15,222 nt of DNA from an uncultured Eubacterium sp. GTDB lineage: Bacteria; Bacillota; Clostridia; Lachnospirales; Lachnospiraceae. The position numbers and the translations under genes were made by a program. This document shows, piece by piece, positions 1 through 7,573 of the stretch; the first letter of the stretch is position 1; every line of letters begins with the position of its first letter. Location: assembly GCA_910584595.1 (NCBI GenBank), contig CAJUBQ010000106.1, positions 1-15,222 of the forward strand. The letters are read 5' to 3'. The notes beneath the pieces are model-generated. The model saw only the letters and a program-made list of their open reading frames with translations, searched no databases and was not told the DNA's origin.

Positions 1-542
1 GGCATACCGCCTGCGCGTCCGCCAAGCACTTCGACGCCTTTTAGATCAGCCAGCGTAAAATCATCTTTTTGTTCGCGCGCTACGATAAAATTGCCGGCGC
101 GCTGGGTTAACTGTGCGAAATTTACAATAGCGTCTGCAGAGCCTTCATTATAAGTATAGACTGTCGTCTCCGGTCCCATAAATCCAATATCAGCTTCATC
201 GGATAAGACCGCAGCCATAACCTTATCCGCACCGAACCCGGTGACCAGATCCAGATCAATGCCCTCTTGTTCAAAATAACCGTTTTCGATAGCAGCATAC
301 ATAGGCGCATAGAAAATGGAGTGTGCGACTTCATTTAATGTAATTTTTGTCAATGCTTTATCGGATGCTGATGAATTTTTTCCTGCTTCTAAGTGATCGG
401 CATCCGATTTGTTGAGAGTTTCATTGGAAGAATTTTGGTCTTTGGAGTTTTGAGCTGCATCTTTTTTACCGCATCCGGCAAGTATGCACACTGTTAGCGC
501 AGTGATGATAAGAAGTGAGAAAAGATGTCTTTTCAAATTCAT
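1..542 (-). CDS. ABC transporter substrate-binding lipoprotein, NMT1/THI5-SsuA type (partial, runs off left edge)
   Basis: About 180 residues of the N-terminus are present; the gene continues past position 1. It starts at the ATG at 540-542 with a GGGGG ribosome site about 7 nt upstream. Residues 1-24 form a lipoprotein signal peptide ending in the lipobox LAGC, so the mature protein would be tethered to the outer face of the membrane. A Ser/Asn/Asp-rich linker follows to about residue 62. The folded domain then opens with ITLNEVAHSIFYAPMYAA and contains GYFEQEGIDLDLV and ADIGFMGPE, the pattern of the NMT1/THI5-like family that binds thiamine precursors, sulfonates, nitrate or related small molecules. 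The ligand cannot be told from this fragment. The permease and ATPase would be expected further left, outside the window. It is divergent from the M56 peptidase gene and has its own promoter at 572-600. Confidence 0.85.
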   Translation of the reverse strand, partial: MNLKRHLFSLLIITALTVCILAGCGKKDAAQNSKDQNSSNETLNKSDADHLEAGKNSSASDKALTKITLNEVAHSIFYAPMYAAIENGYFEQEGIDLDLVTGFGADKVMAAVLSDEADIGFMGPETTVYTYNEGSADAIVNFAQLTQRAGNFIVAREQKDDFTLADLKGVEVLGGRAGGM

Positions 543-571
543 AAAAAGACCCCCGTATGTGGATTTGATAT

Positions 572-600
572 AGTATACTGTAAAAGAAAAAAAATGTGCA
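572..600 (-). promoter_or_regulatory. Sigma-A-type promoter for the substrate-binding protein gene
   Basis: On the minus strand TGCACA (595-600, 4 of 6 to consensus) is followed after exactly 17 bases by TATACT (572-577). The start codon lies about 30 bases downstream. The spacer is T-rich. Confidence 0.55.
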
Positions 601-623
601 TTTCACGGGCGCAAAAGTTATCG

Positions 624-651
624 TTGATCCAGGAATGTTAACCGATATATA
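624..651 (+). promoter_or_regulatory. Probable promoter for the M56 peptidase gene
   Basis: TTGATC at 624-629 is followed by TATATA at 646-651 (16-base spacer); TATAAA at 648-653 (18-base spacer) is an alternative. It lies back to back with the promoter of the divergent lipoprotein gene. Confidence 0.45.
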
Positions 652-700
652 AACTGACAGGTAATGAAAAAGGCCATTAAGAGAAAGGGAGGTATCTGTT

Positions 701-1945
701 TTGTTCGATTGGACATGGTTTGTTGGTATGATGGATTTTTATGCAGTCTATTTTACAACACAGGTTGTACGATGTGCGGCTTTTTCTTTTCTTTTGCTTG
801 GGATTGTAATGCTGATTCGGAAAACGATTTTGTCAGCACACATTTTTTTAAGGGGAATGTTATGGACATGGTTTGCAGTCATCCCATTTCTCGGAAGGTT
901 ACGGATTTTTTATGAAAATAAGTTCATACGGAACGCGACATGGCGGATGACACAAGGCACCATGACTTTCTTATGGTTTGACCGCATATATATGGCGGGC
1001 ATTTTAACAGCTGCCGTTTGCATATTTGGTAAACGTCTGCGTCTAAAAAAAACTATTGCCAGGATGCACACAGCTGTTACTGAGAATCCTGACATCCTGA
1101 TTACCGATATGAATATAACCCCATTTGCAGTCGGTTTGTTTCGGCCCAAAATCATGATACCAAAAGTGATGGCAGAAAATTACAGCATGGAAGAGCTAAG
1201 GGTAATTATACAGCATGAACGGACACATATCCGGTTGGGACATTTATGGTGCGGATTTGCATGGGATGTGCTGCGCTGTTTGCTATGGATCAACCCATTT
1301 TTGACTATTTGTCTGAAAAACGTCAGAGCTGATATGGAAGATATCTGCGATAAGGTGTGCATACAACATAGCGGGAAGATGCCCTATGAATATGCGATGA
1401 TATTATTAAAAAGCATTGAAATTCTGCGCTTCGGACAAGAGCGCATCCCTCCCGCTTTTACATATGCAGGAGAAAATGACTTTGCAGAAATGAAGCAGCG
1501 GATGGAGAAGATTGCCCGATTTTGTCCTTACCGAAAACGATGGAGCCTTGGTATGGCAGCAGGTACTTTTTTTGCAATTTTGATAACCATTTTCGTTGTA
1601 CAAATGCACTCTTATGCGCACTATAGTGAAAGCAATGATATCATGATCTTTCAATATGACAAAGAAGCCTCTTTCATTTCCAGCGACACAAAAACCTTAA
1701 GCAAGATGATTTCCTATGATGACAGCTTTGTATATGTGGATCGAAAAGCATTTGAACAGTTTTTGAGCAAAAATCATGCAAAAGGAGATATCTATATCAT
1801 TTTTGGAGGTTATGAAAAACTGCCTGGCATCGGAGGCCAGGCAGAAGTTTGTATTTATGAAAACAGCTCTAAGGAAAATGTTATACGGATTCCTTATAAA
1901 AGTATAAAAGAAAACCGGGGTTATTTGTTTCATAAACTGTTATAA
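701..1945 (+). CDS. M56-family (BlaR1/MecR1-like) membrane zinc metallopeptidase
   Basis: The predicted protein has 414 residues. The start is a TTG at 701, chosen because GGGAGG at 687-692 sits 8 bases upstream and no better ATG exists in frame. Hydrophobic segments lie at about residues 24-40, 48-66, 94-112, 184-206 and 285-302. The zinc motif HERTH (172-176, HExxH) and the following DMEDICD (211-217, expected third ligand Glu) are intact, as is the family signature NITPFAVGLFRPKIMIP (138-154) just before the active site. This predicts a membrane-embedded protease of the BlaR1 type that cuts a cytoplasmic partner when a signal arrives. The part after the last membrane segment is only about 110 residues, shorter than the penicillin-binding sensor of BlaR1, and has no Ser-x-x-Lys motif that I can see; it contains FQYDKEASFIS and ends in GYLFHKLL. 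No BlaI-type repressor lies next to it, so the target is unknown. Its 3' end overlaps the convergent esterase gene by 16 bases. Confidence 0.85.
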   Translation: MFDWTWFVGMMDFYAVYFTTQVVRCAAFSFLLLGIVMLIRKTILSAHIFLRGMLWTWFAVIPFLGRLRIFYENKFIRNATWRMTQGTMTFLWFDRIYMAGILTAAVCIFGKRLRLKKTIARMHTAVTENPDILITDMNITPFAVGLFRPKIMIPKVMAENYSMEELRVIIQHERTHIRLGHLWCGFAWDVLRCLLWINPFLTICLKNVRADMEDICDKVCIQHSGKMPYEYAMILLKSIEILRFGQERIPPAFTYAGENDFAEMKQRMEKIARFCPYRKRWSLGMAAGTFFAILITIFVVQMHSYAHYSESNDIMIFQYDKEASFISSDTKTLSKMISYDDSFVYVDRKAFEQFLSKNHAKGDIYIIFGGYEKLPGIGGQAEVCIYENSSKENVIRIPYKSIKENRGYLFHKLL

Positions 1946-2568
1946 AGACATTGCACTAATTTTTCAGCCAAAACAGCATGTGCATCCGGCATCAGATGCA
2001 GGGAATCGATATCTGATGGCCGGACGTATTGTGCCGCGTCAAAAAATATACATCCTGTTTGTTTTGCAATTTGTTGATAATATACACGAAATTGTTTGGA
2101 TTTTGCACAAGCATCTGCTGAGAACGCATATCCAAACGGTGAATGTATGATATCCGGCCCTATTTCGGGAGGAGACACAAGGATGATTTTGGGCTGAAAG
2201 CCTTGTCTTTCTAATGTAAAAGACAGAATAACTTTTATAAAAGTCTGTACTCCGGCTGCAATCTCCTCCACGGATAAACAAAACGTTTGCTTTAAATCAT
2301 TGCTGCCAAGCATTAAAATCACAACATCGATCGGTTTATGAGAATTTAAGCATGGACGCAAATAATCCAGTCCGTTTTTCCAGCCGTCGACAGGATCATC
2401 ATAGATCGTTGTTCTGCCATTGCAGCCTTCTTCAATGACTTGCCAGCCATCACCAAGCATCCGGCCAAGTCTGCCGGTCCAGCGAACATCCAAAGGATAG
2501 CGCAGACCATTGACCGGATTATAACCAAATGTATTAGAATCTCCATAGCATAAAACTGTTTTTTTCAT
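1930..2568 (-). CDS. SGNH/GDSL hydrolase, arylesterase-like
   Basis: The predicted protein has 212 residues from the ATG at 2566-2568. An in-frame ATG 21 codons upstream (2631) gives a tail unlike the family, and GGAG lies 11 bases before the chosen start. All SGNH blocks are present: GDSN with nucleophile Ser11, EEGCNGRTT with Asn50, LMLGSND (85-91) with Asn90, and the C-terminal DSLH with Asp188 and His191. The combination GDSNTFGYNP, RYPLDVRW and NGRTTIYDDP matches the arylesterase/acyltransferase branch of the superfamily. It has no signal peptide, so it should be a cytoplasmic esterase or deacylase; the substrate is unknown. It lies 66 bases downstream of the secreted repeat protein and could be co-transcribed with it. 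Confidence 0.85.
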   Translation of the reverse strand: MKKTVLCYGDSNTFGYNPVNGLRYPLDVRWTGRLGRMLGDGWQVIEEGCNGRTTIYDDPVDGWKNGLDYLRPCLNSHKPIDVVILMLGSNDLKQTFCLSVEEIAAGVQTFIKVILSFTLERQGFQPKIILVSPPEIGPDIIHSPFGYAFSADACAKSKQFRVYYQQIAKQTGCIFFDAAQYVRPSDIDSLHLMPDAHAVLAEKLVQCLYNSL

Positions 2569-2634
2569 ATCTTTTATGACTCCATAATCTAAGGAACTGT
2601 ATATAAATAACGCTCGAATCGTTAAAAGCAAACG

Positions 2635-3126
2635 TCACACTTTTATCTTTTTCACAGCGCTGTACTTACCATAAATTTTACTGCCGGTAGAATCTGTCCG
2701 ATAGGCTCGCACCATAACATAACCGGTTTTGTTCTTTTTCAGCCTGACAACCGTCTTTTCTATATCTGAATCTGGATGAATCAGCTTCTTTCGGGATGCT
2801 TTTGCTGTAAACTTCTTATTCGCAGAACATAAAATCTCATACCCCTGCACTTGATCCACCGACTGAAACCGAACCATCACCTGTCCGTCTCCCTGATTCT
2901 TTAAAGAAAGTTTTGTTACCTGCTCAGGTTTTGCCACCTGATTCCAATGTGCATACAATGTCATAGAAGCGTTTAAAACAGTACTTTCTTCCACTCTCTT
3001 ACCGTTCTCTTTTTGTGTATACCATCCGGTAAATACATAACCCTTCCGTTTCACATCCGGTAATATGCCAAGCTTATCATCCATTAAAAGAGTCATTTCA
3101 CTGCGGCTTAACTGGACTGTGCACAT
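2635..3126 (-). CDS. C-terminal part of a secreted protein: InlB/Flg_new repeat plus Fn3-like domain (split by frameshift)
   Basis: This is a 163-residue open frame. Residues 18-61 read DKLGILPDVKRKGYVFTGWY, then a variable stretch, then TLYAHWN, which is the Listeria-Bacteroides InlB B-repeat (Flg_new). The remainder, from about residue 66 (PEQVTKLSLKNQG) to the end (YGKYSAVKKIKV), looks like a fibronectin type III-like beta domain. The fragment has no signal peptide. Its first ATG (3124-3126) sits inside the end of the upstream reading frame, preceded only by a weak purine stretch. The missing start of the repeat (AAVGGK) is encoded at the end of the upstream frame, so both frames most likely belong to one gene. 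The product, if made whole, would be a cell-surface or secreted adhesin-like protein. Confidence 0.6.
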   Translation of the reverse strand: MCTVQLSRSEMTLLMDDKLGILPDVKRKGYVFTGWYTQKENGKRVEESTVLNASMTLYAHWNQVAKPEQVTKLSLKNQGDGQVMVRFQSVDQVQGYEILCSANKKFTAKASRKKLIHPDSDIEKTVVRLKKNKTGYVMVRAYRTDSTGSKIYGKYSAVKKIKV

Positions 3127-4043
3127 ATTTTTCCGCCTACGGCTGCTTTTAAAGACAACAAGGTACCCGCTGTATCTTGAAGCTCCAAACCTGCAAAATC
3201 AGCGGTAATCCCAATGCTTACACTCCCTTCCCCGTCCTGAAACGCTTTGATAAAAGGCACATCTGTCAAATTATGTATCCCTATGTCATTTTGCACCGCA
3301 TATCCAATTGTTCCCGAACATACCGCATCTAACTGCGCCGGACTGTCTGCCGATACTGTCAATGCAAGCTCTGCTCCTGCCGGAAAAGCGGTCATTTGGG
3401 GAAGCCGCACGACATGTTCTCCGGCTCCGGATACGTTTAACCCGGTTATATTCATCCTATAATCCATCCTGATTTCAGCATACTGATACGCATCAGACGC
3501 ATAGATTTTTACACAAGGATGTATTTCCAGATTCAGGTTTCCGGACATTCCCTCTTCATCCAATGGACAGGATATCGTATCATCAGACAAAACCGGAGCC
3601 TGCACCTGTGTCATGCCTTTTGTATAAACAGGCGTTTCATAAGCTTTGCATAACGGACGAAGCGTCTCTTTCTCCAGTAATACTCCCTTTACATAAAAAT
3701 ATTTAGGAATACTCTGCCCTTCAACTTCATCTATTTCAACTACTGCTTCTTTTTGCCGCGCAGACACATCCGTCCTGCCAAAAGTAATCATTTCCGTCCC
3801 TTCTTCATCATACACAGCAACAAAAAGCACAGCATCCACAACAGATTCCAAAGATACGTTCGCGGTACTGCCCTGAATCTCTACAGAAAAAACATTACAG
3901 CCCGTCCTTCCCTCTTTTGTATCAGATACAAAATTGTTCCGTATAGGAACCGCATCAGATACCGATGCAGCTGCAGCCATGATACGGCATGGTTCTGCAA
4001 CAATCAGCATAAGCATTAATAATCCTGTGAATACGCGTTTCAT
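3108..4043 (-). CDS. N-terminal part of the same secreted protein, function unknown
   Basis: The predicted product has 311 residues from the ATG at 4041-4043. This start is preferred over the ATG 8 codons upstream because GGGGGAG lies 6 bases before it. Residues 1-24 are a Sec signal peptide (MKR, then FTGLLMLMLIVA, then IMAAA). The mature part is rich in short hydrophobic beta-like stretches (VDAVLFVAVYDEEGTE, YFYVKGVLLE, YAEIRMDYRMNITGL) and resembles tandem beta-sandwich surface modules, but I recognise no named domain. It stops at TAA (3108-3110) shortly after LSLKAAVGGKICAQSS. AAVGGK looks like the first strand of the InlB repeat that continues in the next frame. Adding one A to the A5 run (3128-3132 on the plus strand as T5) would fuse both frames into one protein of about 470 residues. 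Confidence 0.6.
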   Translation of the reverse strand: MKRVFTGLLMLMLIVAEPCRIMAAAASVSDAVPIRNNFVSDTKEGRTGCNVFSVEIQGSTANVSLESVVDAVLFVAVYDEEGTEMITFGRTDVSARQKEAVVEIDEVEGQSIPKYFYVKGVLLEKETLRPLCKAYETPVYTKGMTQVQAPVLSDDTISCPLDEEGMSGNLNLEIHPCVKIYASDAYQYAEIRMDYRMNITGLNVSGAGEHVVRLPQMTAFPAGAELALTVSADSPAQLDAVCSGTIGYAVQNDIGIHNLTDVPFIKAFQDGEGSVSIGITADFAGLELQDTAGTLLSLKAAVGGKICAQSS

Positions 4044-4148
4044 CTGTTCTCCCCCTCTCTTACACATAGGCAGGTAACAATTCCGAAACTCATTAAACTG
4101 TTCCTATATGTAAACAATGATATCCTCTGTAAATGCTGCACCTTATTA

Positions 4149-4949
4149 TCAGACGACCCCTTCATTCATACTGCCTGTCCGATACCCTTGCAGATCTAAC
4201 GCCACATAAGTAAATCCATACTCCTGAAACGTTTTCGTAATACAGCTTCGTACGTTTTCCTGCATGAAACGTTCCATTTCCTGCGGCAGCGCTTCTATCC
4301 TTGCCATCCGTCCATGTATCCGCACCCGCACCTGCATAAATCCAAGATCCAGCAGCTTTTGCTCCGCTTTGTCGATCATTGTCAGTTTTTCTCTGGTCAT
4401 CTGCTCTCCATAAACAAATCGGGTTGCAAGACATGCAAAAGACTGCTTGTTCCACGTAGGAAGCCCGTTCTGTCTGGATAACGCACGTATTTCAGCCTTT
4501 GTCAATCCCGCTTCCTGCAGCGGACTTAAAACGCCGGCTTGCAAAACTGCCAGACGGCCCGGACGATAATCGCTGTCATCATCCACATTCGATCCTTCCG
4601 CTACATATAAAATTCCCTGTTCTTTTGCAGCAGCAACAATCGCCTGCATCATTTTACGCTTACACAAATAACAACGGTCTTTCGGATTTTGCGCAAATCC
4701 CGGAATATCCATCTGATCCAATTCACACACGATCTGACGAATCCCATACCTGACGCAAAACTGAGCGGCCTCATCTTCTTCCCGCTGCGGAAAAATAACC
4801 GACTTTATCGTTACTGCAAGTACGCGGCTGCCTAATACATCATATGCCGTTTTTAATAAAAACGCAGAATCGACGCCGCCTGAAAATGCAACTGCCAGCT
4901 GATCGTATTTTTCAAGATTCCGTCTTAACCGGTCTAACTTCTGATCCAT
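4149..4949 (-). CDS. larE: ATP-dependent sacrificial sulfur transferase LarE
   Basis: The predicted protein has 266 residues, the usual LarE length. The start at 4947-4949 has AGGCAGG 9 bases upstream. The PP-loop ATP pyrophosphatase motif SGGVDS is at 23-28. EGSNVDDDSDYRPGRLA (118-134) and SFACLATRF (170-178) are LarE signatures. LarE adenylates the pyridinium biscarboxylic acid mononucleotide made by LarB and inserts sulfur in the pathway to the nickel-pincer nucleotide cofactor of lactate racemase and related enzymes. Cys172 corresponds to the sacrificial cysteine. A further pair, Cys93 and Cys96 (DRCYLCK), gives three cysteines, the arrangement reported for LarE proteins that carry a [4Fe-4S] cluster. 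No larA, larB or larC lies in the window, so the partner genes, if any, are elsewhere. Confidence 0.9.
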   Translation of the reverse strand: MDQKLDRLRRNLEKYDQLAVAFSGGVDSAFLLKTAYDVLGSRVLAVTIKSVIFPQREEDEAAQFCVRYGIRQIVCELDQMDIPGFAQNPKDRCYLCKRKMMQAIVAAAKEQGILYVAEGSNVDDDSDYRPGRLAVLQAGVLSPLQEAGLTKAEIRALSRQNGLPTWNKQSFACLATRFVYGEQMTREKLTMIDKAEQKLLDLGFMQVRVRIHGRMARIEALPQEMERFMQENVRSCITKTFQEYGFTYVALDLQGYRTGSMNEGVV

Positions 4950-5162
4950 ATGAGTTTTCCTGCCTTTTCAATTTTTTTCAAACATGATGTAATAACAGTT
5001 CATTTCAAAAATACTGCATTTTAGTCTCTCTTCTTTTGGCAAAAACGACATTAAAAATTCCTTTAATAAATTCTGTACTCTGGTCTGCATTAAAGGATGT
5101 ACGCGGTTGCAATGCAAAAATCGACACCTTCCCGCACATCAAAATCCCACATTTCCTGAAAA
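4950..5162. other. Intergenic stretch between trxB and larE, short ORF traces only
   Basis: These 213 bases hold no convincing gene. On the minus strand a 20-codon ORF (5150 down to 5088) starting MWDFDVREGVDFCIATAYIL and ending at TAA overlaps, through TAATG, a 41-codon ORF starting MQTRVQNLLKEFL and ending near 4964. They could be the two halves of a shifted small gene or chance. The first ATG has CAGGAA directly against it, too close for a normal ribosome site. I see no clear terminator. Confidence 0.4.
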
Positions 5163-6080
5163 TTATTCATAGAAGATATTCCTAATATATTCCATAGCTG
5201 AAACTGCCGCGTTTGCTCCGTCCGAAACCGCTGTCACAACCTGGCGCAGCGCTTTTGTACGTACATCGCCTGCCGCAAAAAAACCAGGTTCAGAAGTAAT
5301 TCCTGTTTCATCCGCAATGACATATCCGGCCTCATCTAAATCCACAACCCCCAAAAGCGGCTCTGTCTGCGGCTGCATACCAACTGCCACAAATGCACCG
5401 TTTACTGGAATCGACCTGCCATCTTTTAATTCCAGCGCTGTCACCGTCTGTTCTCCAACTATTTTTGACGGCACAGCGCTTGTCAGTATTTCCACATTTT
5501 CTTTTTCCCGCAGCTGCTGTACAAAAGACGCCGCTCCCCGAAACTGCTCCCGACGGTGAATCAGATAGACTTTATCACACAAGTCAGATAAATACAGTGC
5601 ATCTCCCAAAGCCGTATCTCCGCCTCCAATGACCGCTGTTTCTTTTCCTCTGTAAAACGCGCCGTCACAGACTGCACAATAAGAGACTCCCTTTCCGGCA
5701 AACTCCTCTTCCCCTTCTACGCCTAAACGGCGGTGCGCGGCACCTGCACAGTAAATAACCGTTTTCGTGTTTATCGCCTGCCCATCTGCAAAATGCACCG
5801 TCCATCCATCCTCATTTTTCTGAAAAATATCCGCCACACCTTCCTGAAACTGTACACCCAACTCTTGCGCATGTTTTAAAAATGCTTCTCCCAAATCATA
5901 GCCATTGATCTTTGGAAGCCCCAGATAATTATCCACCTGATCGCTTTCGGCAATCTGTCCGGTGCCGCGATATTCCTTTTCGATTACGAGCGCGTTTAAA
6001 CCTGCCCGTTTCGCATACACTGCCGCGCTAAGTCCTGCCGGACCACTTCCTATAATTAATACATCCAGCTTATCATCCAT
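5163..6080 (-). CDS. trxB: Thioredoxin reductase (NADPH, FAD-dependent)
   Basis: The predicted protein has 305 residues, typical for low-molecular-weight bacterial TrxB. GAGGGG lies about 9 bases before the ATG. The FAD-binding GSGPAG is at 11-16, the redox-active CAVC at 135-138 in GVSYCAVCDGAF, the NADPH-binding GGGDTA at 152-157 with HRR at 175-177, and the C-terminal FAD motif AAGDVRTKALRQVVTA near 269-284. These show a complete enzyme that passes electrons from NADPH through FAD to thioredoxin or a similar disulfide partner in the cytoplasm. The HRR motif followed by Arg181 supports NADPH use. It begins only 26 bases after the stop of the HipA-like kinase gene, with no clear promoter in that gap, so it may be read from the kinase promoter or from one inside the kinase gene. 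No thioredoxin gene is next to it. Confidence 0.93.
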   Translation of the reverse strand: MDDKLDVLIIGSGPAGLSAAVYAKRAGLNALVIEKEYRGTGQIAESDQVDNYLGLPKINGYDLGEAFLKHAQELGVQFQEGVADIFQKNEDGWTVHFADGQAINTKTVIYCAGAAHRRLGVEGEEEFAGKGVSYCAVCDGAFYRGKETAVIGGGDTALGDALYLSDLCDKVYLIHRREQFRGAASFVQQLREKENVEILTSAVPSKIVGEQTVTALELKDGRSIPVNGAFVAVGMQPQTEPLLGVVDLDEAGYVIADETGITSEPGFFAAGDVRTKALRQVVTAVSDGANAAVSAMEYIRNIFYE

Positions 6081-6106
6081 TGTTTTACACCCCTCTTTTT
6101 TGATTA

Positions 6107-7288
6107 TTATATTCGTTTCTGATATTTATAATCCCATAAATCTGCACCGTTTTGAAAATCACTCAAATATTGAATCTTTTCACGGTAAGCATTTACTAAT
6201 CTTTCGTTTATTTCATCTTTTATCAAAACATCCTTTTTCAGCAGTTCATATAAGAAATTATCGTCCGGCAATTTCGTAAGATCTAAAATTCCCCTGTTCT
6301 TTACACATTTTAACAGCTTCACCTCTGTATCGCAAAAAGATGTTACCTGTATCTTTAACAGCTCTTTTCCTTCTGGTATATATCCTGCCTGGTAAAACAT
6401 TGCGTTTCCACTGTCAAAAATAGGAGCTGCATGCAGCCACTTTAATGTATCTGTACTACGTATAATCCCGAAATTGTTCAAATGTCTGTCTGTATTTGAT
6501 ATTAAGAAATCTGACAATATCTGATAATCCATAAAATCTCGTATATACAATCCATGCTTCTCACAAATTGCGATATAAAACTCATACCATAACTGCTCAT
6601 TTGGTTTTTTTTCATTTGCAACAATATCAATTGCCGCTACAAACTCTGTGGAAATATCTGTAAAGCATGGACATTCACAGCCTATAATCTGACTGTCGCC
6701 TGAGCTGATTTTTATCAGATGATAAGGTGTATGCAGCGCTCCTTGCATTTTATGAACCTTTGATGCTAGCGCTTCACATAAACTCTGTCTGCAGGAAATC
6801 CCATAATTTCCTTTCACCAGCCTGCGAATACCCTCTTCATCAATTATCCACTTTTTCTTTAAATCACCCTTTAACGATGAGCTTGGAATGAAATTTGTTC
6901 TGGATACAATACTTTCGATTTCATCTTGGATATCCAAAGAAAACGAAGCCCGAAACGGATTTGTATACAAGTTGATATCTTTCCATAAAAAATGCTCATT
7001 CTGTCTGCAAATCCAATAATGATCCGTTAATGATAAATCACAATTTAACAACATCAATTTAAATGGACTGATGCCGGATTTCTCCAGATCTTTTGCAATA
7101 CTGTCTCTTGTAACCGGTATCCCCCTGTCCTGAATCCATTTCTTTAACTGCTCTTTCTTATGAATACCCACCGGCAGATAATGACTGCATGCCGGATTTA
7201 TAACAAGCTCCATTACAAGATCAGCATCCGTCGAGACACTGAACAATGCCAGTTTTAAATCTTCAAACATCAAGATATATCTATCCAT
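6107..7288 (-). CDS. HipA-like serine/threonine kinase
   Basis: The predicted protein has 393 residues, with AGGGAG 6 bases before the ATG. The C-terminal half has the HipA kinase core: SSLKGDLKKKW (137-147) in the position of the nucleotide-binding loop, a Lys at 159 in LVKGN, the catalytic loop SNTDRHLNNFG (264-274) with Asp267 and Asn272, and the metal-binding PIFDSGNAMF (289-298) with Asp292. All expected active residues are present. The first 130 residues contain SPFKLMLLNCDLSLTDHYW and WKDINLYTNPF, a pattern I associate with HipA-like proteins of Firmicutes. Such kinases phosphorylate targets such as tRNA synthetases in toxin-antitoxin modules. No HTH HipB antitoxin is present; instead a small gene of unknown family overlaps its start by 19 bases. 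Base composition is clearly more AT-rich than its neighbours (16 G/C in 6121-6180 against 34 in 5221-5280), suggesting transfer. Confidence 0.8.
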   Translation of the reverse strand: MDRYILMFEDLKLALFSVSTDADLVMELVINPACSHYLPVGIHKKEQLKKWIQDRGIPVTRDSIAKDLEKSGISPFKLMLLNCDLSLTDHYWICRQNEHFLWKDINLYTNPFRASFSLDIQDEIESIVSRTNFIPSSSLKGDLKKKWIIDEEGIRRLVKGNYGISCRQSLCEALASKVHKMQGALHTPYHLIKISSGDSQIIGCECPCFTDISTEFVAAIDIVANEKKPNEQLWYEFYIAICEKHGLYIRDFMDYQILSDFLISNTDRHLNNFGIIRSTDTLKWLHAAPIFDSGNAMFYQAGYIPEGKELLKIQVTSFCDTEVKLLKCVKNRGILDLTKLPDDNFLYELLKKDVLIKDEINERLVNAYREKIQYLSDFQNGADLWDYKYQKRI

Positions 7289-7527
7289 CCCAATCTCCCT
7301 GCATCCTTATAAAACTGCTCCTGCTCTTCCCGTCTCTCTCGCTCTTTGAAAAATTCCTCTACGCAAAACTCAAGATAAATCTTATAAATTCCATCCAAAT
7401 TCAGCCAAGTCTCACCGCCGGATTCACTAATGACTGCACCGTCATATATTACCCTTACCGTATGATCTTCCAACAGCACAAGCTCCGCTCGTCTATCATA
7501 AATATATTCCACATATAATATCTTCAT
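7270..7527 (-). CDS. Small protein of unknown family, partner of the HipA-like kinase
   Basis: The predicted protein has 85 residues. It starts at 7525-7527 with GGGTGA 7 bases upstream and a very good promoter at 7574-7602. The first half is beta-like (MKILYVEYIYDRRAELVLLE, then HTVRVIYDGAVI); the second is a charged helix (FFKERERREEQEQFYKDAG) ending in RLGWIDIS. There is no helix-turn-helix that I can see, so it is not a standard HipB. Its last codons overlap the first codons of the kinase gene by 19 bases in another frame, so the two are probably translationally coupled. It might be an antitoxin or a regulatory subunit; by position it could correspond to the small HipS protein of HipBST systems, but this is a guess. 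Confidence 0.65.
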   Translation of the reverse strand: MKILYVEYIYDRRAELVLLEDHTVRVIYDGAVISESGGETWLNLDGIYKIYLEFCVEEFFKERERREEQEQFYKDAGRLGWIDIS

Positions 7528-7573
7528 TCATATATCACCCGTCGTCCATCCGTTCTTCTAACAAGCTGCATAC

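Noticed and set aside
664..915. 83-codon plus-strand ORF before the M56 gene, considered as a remnant of blaI
   Set aside because: It lies mostly inside the M56 gene in another frame and shows no HTH; it is a shadow.
3121..3135. Programmed -1 frameshift site in the secreted protein gene
   Set aside because: The zero-frame A-AAA-ATA does not fit the X-XXY-YYZ slippery rule, and no clear downstream structure was seen; a one-base deletion explains it more simply.
4068..4148. Promoter for the secreted protein gene (TTTACA with a following CATATA)
   Set aside because: The -10 match is poor and the spacing ambiguous, so it is not listed as a feature; co-transcription with larE is equally possible.
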